NCBI GenBank assembly: GCA_050293315.1
Contig: JBNKMS010000012.1
Location: forward strand, 186,001-250,000
Direction of reading: 5' to 3'
Length of the DNA stretch: 64,000 bases
Origin: CBFDBF01 sp050293315
Lineage (GTDB): Bacteria > Pseudomonadota > Gammaproteobacteria > Chromatiales > Chromatiaceae
Every line of letters begins with the position of its first letter. Positions within the stretch are counted from its first letter, which is position 1. Made by a program: the position numbers and the translations under genes. The notes under the pieces are model-generated. The model was not told the DNA's origin and did not search any database. It saw nothing but the letters and a program-made list of their open reading frames with translations. Shown piece after piece: positions 59,558 to 64,000 of this stretch.

Positions 59558-60247
59558 TTAACTTTGGATAAGCTTGATCCGCATGGCGTGTTTCGGTAGA
59601 AATAGCACGACTAATCCGGTACCAAGGAGAAGTACAGCAGCGGGAATTGGAACAGGGTTATCTGGAGGTAAACCACTGCCAGCATCTCTGACTAGCCAGT
59701 TGCCTGTCATTTCATAATGCGCGTCTTTGTCGGCTATATGCAATTGCTCAGAGCTACTAAATCCATATGGCCAATCATAATTACTTTGATAGGGATAGTG
59801 GTCATATTTGGCCGAAAAGCCAGCATTGCCCCCGTTACCATTTCCGGCTGTATAACCGTGCGTTATCCAAATATCTTCGCCGCCATAGTACATATACATG
59901 GTAAATCCGATCATATTTTGCAATGCCCTTGCGGCATTAAACCTTACCTGTAGAGGTGATCCGCCACAACAAAACAAGTCAGCGTGAGTCATAAGAGCTC
60001 GCCATTCAATATAGGTTGCATAGCGAAAACCTTCAAAATCCATTCCGGACCCGAATTGTGTTGATACATCGTTAAATGAGCGATCTATTGACTGGGTTAA
60101 ATCAAGCCATTCTAGGCCGCTTTCGGTATCCAAAGTGATCAACCCATCCCCAACGATCAGCCAGTCTGATTCTAAAATGGCTGCTTTGACTGTACTTACA
60201 TTGCTAATCAACAACACAATTGCCACACTTAAAAGTAATTTTTTCAT
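59558..60247 (-). CDS. exported protein with VPLPA/PEP-CTERM-type sorting signal
   Basis: 229 residues from ATG 60247, after GGGGG. Signal peptide KKLLLSVAIVLLISNVSTVKA; the body has TESGLEWLDLTQSIDRSFND and GFRYATYIEWRAL, typical of PEP-CTERM surface proteins. The C-terminus is NPVPIPAAVLLLGTGLVVLF with a basic tail (PKHAMRIK): a variant VPxPA sorting signal processed by an exosortase. No exosortase is in the window; it must be elsewhere if this is functional. Function of the protein itself is unknown. Confidence 0.82.
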   Translation of the reverse strand: MKKLLLSVAIVLLISNVSTVKAAILESDWLIVGDGLITLDTESGLEWLDLTQSIDRSFNDVSTQFGSGMDFEGFRYATYIEWRALMTHADLFCCGGSPLQVRFNAARALQNMIGFTMYMYYGGEDIWITHGYTAGNGNGGNAGFSAKYDHYPYQSNYDWPYGFSSSEQLHIADKDAHYEMTGNWLVRDAGSGLPPDNPVPIPAAVLLLGTGLVVLFLPKHAMRIKLIQS

Positions 60248-60300
60248 AATTACCCCCAAGGCTAGTGTCTGAAAAGGGGACGTATGCATTTTGATGAATA

Positions 60301-60321
60301 AAAGGCGTCAGAGCCCTTTTC
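60301..60321. repeat. single REP-type copy of the leuS palindrome arm
   Basis: AAAGGCGTCAGAGCCCTTTT matches the arm at 9309-9328 in 19 of 20 positions. A dispersed element, seen twice about 51 kb apart in this window. Confidence 0.7.
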
Positions 60322-60512
60322 TTAATTGGAATATACTGCGGAGAGGTGATTGGACAGGGCAGCGATATTCCATTTGCTGTTAGTCGGCTAGTTGAGTATC
60401 TACCTCTCAGGGAGCTGTGGTCAAGTAGAACGGCAGGGTATATTAGAGTCTGTTGATGTTGTGCGGGGAGTTTATTCTAAGGGATTTGGAAATCCTAAGA
60501 ATTTTTGAGTAA

Positions 60513-60570
60513 TTTAGGGCTAGTGTAAAAAAGTCTCACGAATGATGAGCGTTCTTACACTGGCCCTAAG
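60513..60570. repeat. long imperfect inverted repeat after the DsrE-like gene
   Basis: TTTAGGGCTAGTGTAA (60513-60528) and TTACACTGGCCCTAAG (60555-60570) pair in 14 of 16 positions around a 26-nt loop with an inner CTCA/TGAG pairing. It begins 3 bp after the DsrE-like stop codon, so it may act as a terminator or be a miniature mobile palindrome. Confidence 0.6.
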
Positions 60571-60573
60571 CTA

Positions 60574-60939
60574 TTAATAAACCAAACTACTGTCAGCGCT
60601 GACCGATGCATCAACAAACGTGGCCGCGCCTACTACAACCGCGCCTTTATGGAAGTCGGTCTCGGGATTGATTTCGTATGTCTTAACGCAGGGACCGCAG
60701 ACCAGCATCTCGCCTTCTGCCTCGAGGTAGGCCTCCACCAGGTCGGCAAACGGTGGAAAATTGGGGGCATCGATCTTATCCAGGTTTCCCTTGTCGGCCA
60801 GCTTTACCCCCTCGGCCTGGAAGCCCATTACCACCTCAACGTCCGCCGCCTGGGCGGCCGTGGCCATTACGAAAGGGATAAGTGCCCGCTCCGGGTCTTC
60901 TGGGCCATGGGTGCACAAAATAAACATCTTCTTGGACAT
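60574..60939 (-). CDS. DsrE/DsrF-family protein
   Basis: 121 residues of the DsrE/F fold: ILCTHGPEDPERALIPFVMA (residues 7-26), DVEVVMGFQAEGVKLA, and LVCGPCVKTYEI with Cys81 and Cys84, near the position of the active Cys in DsrE-like sulfur carriers. Family members relay persulfide sulfur in sulfur oxidation and tRNA thiolation, but many single-gene paralogues have no proven role. It is not in a dsrEFH or tusBCD cluster. AGGAGATG precedes the ATG at 60939. Confidence 0.85.
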   Translation of the reverse strand: MSKKMFILCTHGPEDPERALIPFVMATAAQAADVEVVMGFQAEGVKLADKGNLDKIDAPNFPPFADLVEAYLEAEGEMLVCGPCVKTYEINPETDFHKGAVVVGAATFVDASVSADSSLVY

Positions 60940-61077
60940 TCACATCTCCTGGAATTGTTGGATTAAAGTAAAACAACTACGAGTTGCTGCAATAGCGCAG
61001 CAACTCAAGCTATTATTATTGGGGCGTTACAATGCAATACTGAACAACTATCGTCAAGTGTAAAGTTGTTTTTGACC

Positions 61078-62718
61078 CTACAGCTTTTCGTCCAACACGA
61101 TAAATGACTGCATCATTTCTTGCAGCTGGTTCCAGACAACCATGGAGTTCTCAGTCTGCGGCGAATAGTACACAGCAACCTGATAAAAAAAGTCCTTACC
61201 TTCGGTAAGGAGGGTCATCGTGTTAGCAGTAAATTCGCGTATTTCACCGGCCACATCCACATTGCGTAGCGTAACTGTCGAACCCCATAGAATCGATTGG
61301 TCGTTAGCTACAATATCGTCGATGGGAGACTGCATGGATTGTGTGATCATCATGAAGAGGTGCGGTAAGCTAGGTGTAACAGGGGAGCTGGCAGCGAGCT
61401 CTTTACGCATTGTGTTGATCATAAAAAGGTTTTGTATCGAATAGCTGTTGGTCTTAATGTGTTGCGGCATAAACACCTGCTTTAACTTCTGTATTTCATT
61501 TTCGTCAAGAGGTTCTCCCCTTTCTTTCCTAAAATCCTTGAGGCGCTGCAGATACACCTCTAACTGTTTGGTTGTAGTGTCATCGGTATATCTGGCAATA
61601 ATCGGCGCACCATAGAAAAGATAGAGGCATTCGCCCTCTGCTATCATTTTCCCCATTGGGATAAGGGATGATTCCCTCTTGGCCTCGTTAATATGCTCCT
61701 GGCTAAATCCCAGGCGCGTTAAATAATCCTCCTGCATCATCCATTGTGGTTGAGACCAGCCTTTGCTTTGCGGTAATTTGAATTGAAAACCACGCTTGAG
61801 GTCTTGAAACAGTTGATTGTCATGATTGTTGGCAGTGCTAGACTGCGATGGCTCCATGGGGGGTTGAGGCGTGGCGGAAATTACGACCCCTGCTTCCTCG
61901 CTGTCCTCACTGAGTTCAACTGTTAGCTTATGGTGTTTACGTTCGACCTGGATGAGGGTCGAGAGCATACTACGAACCCCTATGTAGATATGGTGTTGAC
62001 GGTCTGTTGGCTTGGCAATGGTGAAGTGGTCCTCATCCTGAGGGATGCACAGAGCACCAGCAATACCGGGGTCTGCGCTAGCCGGTTCCACAACCCAAAA
62101 TTTGTCTGCCAGCTTGCGGTTTTCCCGATAGGCATGGGTGCTGATACCCAGGTTTGGCGCTTGGTTACGGTACCAGTCTGCCAAATCAATAAGATACGGA
62201 TTGCTGGCCCGCAGGTCCTCTACCTCATCCGTGGGCCTGAAAATTAAGGATAGGCCGTCTGCAAGTCCGGATAGATCTGAGCCGGTATGTGGGGTAGCGA
62301 GGAAGTTAACGCCTCGCGTCATCTTTCCAATAGCAGAATACTGCGGTACCCCGAGACCAACCGATGAACGGAGTATCTGCTTGACGAGCAGGCCGCCAAG
62401 ACTGTGGGCGACGAAGACAATAGGGAGACGTCCGAATCCCGAAGCAGCGAGGTAATCCAAGATTTGTTTGCCACGGTCCGGTAGAGACATTCCAGAGCCA
62501 CCACCAGCCCACTTAGTCGCCCTTGCCGGATAGCCGATGGTCCAGACAGCGACTTCCGGATGGTCTTCGGCAAGCCACCTGGGCCAAAGGTCTTGTGCAT
62601 GATCCTTTGGATGCCAGGTATCGATTGCATCCCCTCCTAGACCATGGACAAAAATCAGATCAATTAAATACTCGGTGCTGCCATCTTTATGCAATTGCTG
62701 GATAGAAGGTCCGCTCAT
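61078..62718 (-). CDS. SERAC1-like alpha/beta-hydrolase with unknown C-terminal domain
   Basis: 546 residues, no signal peptide. The N-terminal about 290 residues are a lipase-like hydrolase: oxyanion segment FVHGLGGD (residues 23-30), nucleophile Ser106 in AHSLGG, and a likely catalytic His231 in DEDHFTIAK. This resembles the SERAC1/PGAP1-type lipase or acyltransferase group. After a Gln/Ser/Asn-rich linker, residues about 305-546 form a soluble domain I do not recognise. It is co-directional with two helical proteins upstream; together they look like an accessory module. Confidence 0.8.
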   Translation of the reverse strand: MSGPSIQQLHKDGSTEYLIDLIFVHGLGGDAIDTWHPKDHAQDLWPRWLAEDHPEVAVWTIGYPARATKWAGGGSGMSLPDRGKQILDYLAASGFGRLPIVFVAHSLGGLLVKQILRSSVGLGVPQYSAIGKMTRGVNFLATPHTGSDLSGLADGLSLIFRPTDEVEDLRASNPYLIDLADWYRNQAPNLGISTHAYRENRKLADKFWVVEPASADPGIAGALCIPQDEDHFTIAKPTDRQHHIYIGVRSMLSTLIQVERKHHKLTVELSEDSEEAGVVISATPQPPMEPSQSSTANNHDNQLFQDLKRGFQFKLPQSKGWSQPQWMMQEDYLTRLGFSQEHINEAKRESSLIPMGKMIAEGECLYLFYGAPIIARYTDDTTTKQLEVYLQRLKDFRKERGEPLDENEIQKLKQVFMPQHIKTNSYSIQNLFMINTMRKELAASSPVTPSLPHLFMMITQSMQSPIDDIVANDQSILWGSTVTLRNVDVAGEIREFTANTMTLLTEGKDFFYQVAVYYSPQTENSMVVWNQLQEMMQSFIVLDEKL

Positions 62719-62880
62719 CTTACTAAATCCTTTTTTAGTTCGTTTTACAAAAATGAAACAAACAATATTATGGAAGCCTGTGAAAGATATACTTGTTTCG
62801 CAGGCCTACAAGTACAAACATATTGTTTGGCTACAATCGTTTCTAGGTCTCTTTTTTATACACGCTCCTGTTGTTTGCAA

Positions 62881-63219
62881 TTACAACAACGAGACTATTC
62901 TGCCTACAATAGAGAGCAATTTAGCGGCTGCGCCAATGATGGCCTTTGCTTTAGATAGGTTCTGTAGTGTTTTTGACAGTGCAGCTATACCTTTTTGCAA
63001 ATCCTTGCTGTTTGCATCAAGTTTCTCTCGTATCTCGGCAATTTTGGCCTTGCGTAGCTTTAGATAGGCATATTGGATATTTGACAGAAGGAGGGCGGCC
63101 TCACGTTGCTCCTTCTTTGGAAGGCTCTCGAGAGCAATAAGGTACTCTAGCTCAAGCATGGCCTCGCGAGCCTCACGTAACTGCTTTAGGGTGGCATTCT
63201 TCAATTCATTTGCGGTCAT
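62881..63219 (-). CDS. helical protein with hydrophobic C-terminus, unknown
   Basis: 112 residues, no recognised family. Residues 1-85 are highly charged and helical, probably coiled coil (TLKQLREAREAMLELEYLIA, KLRKAKIAEIREKLDA). The last 25 are hydrophobic and Ala/Ile-rich (AIIGAAAKLLSIVGRIVSLL), able to insert in or lie on a membrane. It is 11 bp after the upstream gene, so they are co-transcribed, and 162 bp before the hydrolase gene. Confidence 0.6.
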   Translation of the reverse strand: MTANELKNATLKQLREAREAMLELEYLIALESLPKKEQREAALLLSNIQYAYLKLRKAKIAEIREKLDANSKDLQKGIAALSKTLQNLSKAKAIIGAAAKLLSIVGRIVSLL

Positions 63220-63230
63220 AGCTGTCCCTC

Positions 63231-64000
63231 CTATAGATCTGTAGTACCGCTAACCAATTCGATAACATCCAGCATGGCATTGATATCTTGAAACAGTATC
63301 TCAAGATCATCCGGCCCCATTTTGTTTTCGACCAGGGCGACAAACGTCTCTTTTAGCTGTTTGGCGGCCTGTTTCGCATTCTCTACAGACCCCATAATTA
63401 CAACTGACGATATAAGCTCACGTCTGTTTTTCACCCAACTGCTAGATAGCTTGCCGCCATTGATATATGGTTTGGCCACGTCTACGAACTCTCTGGTTTT
63501 GTGAATGGCAGTCAGGTCTGACTCTAACTCGATTGCCAACGCAGATAGGAAGGCGTGCTGTAGATCAAGCTCCCTCTCAATTACCGCTGAGTTTCTCTTT
63601 AACTCTCTTTCCAGTGCTTGTTGCTGGAATGTCGCAACCGATAATTGCACCGCCTGGGTCAGGAAGTCTTTGACAGAGGCATCTCCTATAGTTGCCTCTT
63701 TTAGCGCGGGACTTATTGATTGCAGTTCTGCAACAAGTTTTCCGGTGTTTTCCGCTATGCCAGAGGGGGCGTCGGATGTCGCAAGTCTGCTCAGAATGGC
63801 AAAGTAGTGTTTCAGTAGCTCACTATGTTTGCGGAATTTTCTATATTCAGTGAGCAGCTCCTTTAGTGCTTTTGTTCTTTTTACGTATTCTATCCGGCGG
63901 TCTGCCTTGGTGAATTTATCTTTGTCTTTGATTAAGAGGTGACTATCTGCGTCAATTGCAGCCTTGCCGGCCTCTTCTGTCAGCACCACTATGGCGTCAG
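63231..64000 (-). CDS. helical protein of unknown function (5' end outside window)
   Basis: At least 256 residues; the frame stays open to the window edge, with DAIVVLTEEAGKAAI reading in, so the true start lies beyond and the GTG at 63989 is probably internal. The sequence is almost all-alpha and charged (EYVKRTKALKELLTEYRKF, RELKRNSAVIERELDLQHAF). I do not recognise a family. It is immediately followed (11 bp) by the small helical gene, and then the SERAC1-like hydrolase. Confidence 0.6.
   Translation of the reverse strand, partial: DAIVVLTEEAGKAAIDADSHLLIKDKDKFTKADRRIEYVKRTKALKELLTEYRKFRKHSELLKHYFAILSRLATSDAPSGIAENTGKLVAELQSISPALKEATIGDASVKDFLTQAVQLSVATFQQQALERELKRNSAVIERELDLQHAFLSALAIELESDLTAIHKTREFVDVAKPYINGGKLSSSWVKNRRELISSVVIMGSVENAKQAAKQLKETFVALVENKMGPDDLEILFQDINAMLDVIELVSGTTDL

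Larger units (their letters stand above)
60248..60573. other. intergenic region with repeat relics
   Basis: 326 bp without a gene, between two minus-strand genes. It holds a REP-type half-element (60301-60321) and a long imperfect inverted repeat (60513-60570), both listed separately. Nothing else is recognisable. Confidence 0.5.

Noticed and set aside
60574..60939. Part of a dsrEFH sulfur-oxidation cluster
   Set aside because: Single DsrE-like gene; no dsrF, dsrH, dsrC or dsrAB next to it.
62675..63067. Plus-strand frame of about 130 codons across the gap between the SERAC1-like and helical genes
   Set aside because: It runs antisense over both neighbouring coding regions, has no ribosome site and no coding signal of its own.

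Overview
The window reads as ordinary chromosome of a gammaproteobacterium. The evidence is gene content and gene order: leuS-lptE-holA-proA-nadD-rsfS, coaBC-dut-algC-argB, mlaFEDCB-murA-hisGDC-algW, petABC-sspA-sspB and thiS-thiG-trmB are all arranged much as in Pseudomonas and Escherichia. A cytochrome bc1 complex, several Fe-S proteins, a DsrE-type protein and a short HisG suggest a respiring organism of the sulfur-oxidiser (Chromatiales-like) kind. That lineage call is inference; there is no rRNA in the window.

Layout. 1-4500: the 5' part of rlmH, then a visibly more A+T-rich, accessory-looking insert between rlmH and rsfS. It holds a bacteriohemerythrin, a ZIP-type transporter, a small secreted protein, a SnoaL-like protein, and a phage-style switch: a YdaS/Cro-like regulator joined to a degenerate GGDEF protein, divergent from a CI-like repressor. 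4500-15300: housekeeping genes from rsfS to dut, with a REP-like palindrome pair inside the leuS coding sequence. 15380-20640: an AlgC with a long membrane-anchored N-terminus, argB, a DUF4124 protein and pyrE. 20700-32020: AmpG-like permease, the Mla phospholipid transport operon, murA, hisGDC, an AlgW/DegS protease and a NIF3-family protein. 32160-40260: bc1 complex, SspA/SspB, a few small proteins, trmB, thiGS and an acyl-CoA synthetase.

40390-55150 is the most accessory-looking half. It has a secreted trypsin-like protease paired with an FHA membrane protein, tRNA-Gly(CCC), and a four-gene set with an arylsulfotransferase-like protein and a PAPS-type sulfotransferase. Next comes a six-gene minus-strand run: TonB receptor, Met-rich anchored periplasmic protein, NapH-like polyferredoxin, double-cubane-type reductase (YjiM-like), its ATP-dependent activase (YjiL-like) and a TauE/SafE-like membrane protein. 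Near-perfect operator-like repeats lie just upstream. This run is the best candidate for an undescribed system: outer-membrane import linked to a membrane electron path and an ATP-driven low-potential reductase. A TVP38-flavoprotein fusion lies just upstream on the same strand.

55300-64000: AsmA-like protein, Lpp-like lipoprotein, L,D-transpeptidase, YggX, tRNA-Phe, a VPLPA/PEP-CTERM-type exported protein, a DsrE-family protein, and finally a SERAC1-like serine hydrolase next to two helical proteins of unknown function, the last running off the window edge. No rRNA, insertion-sequence transposase, CRISPR array or phage structural gene was seen.
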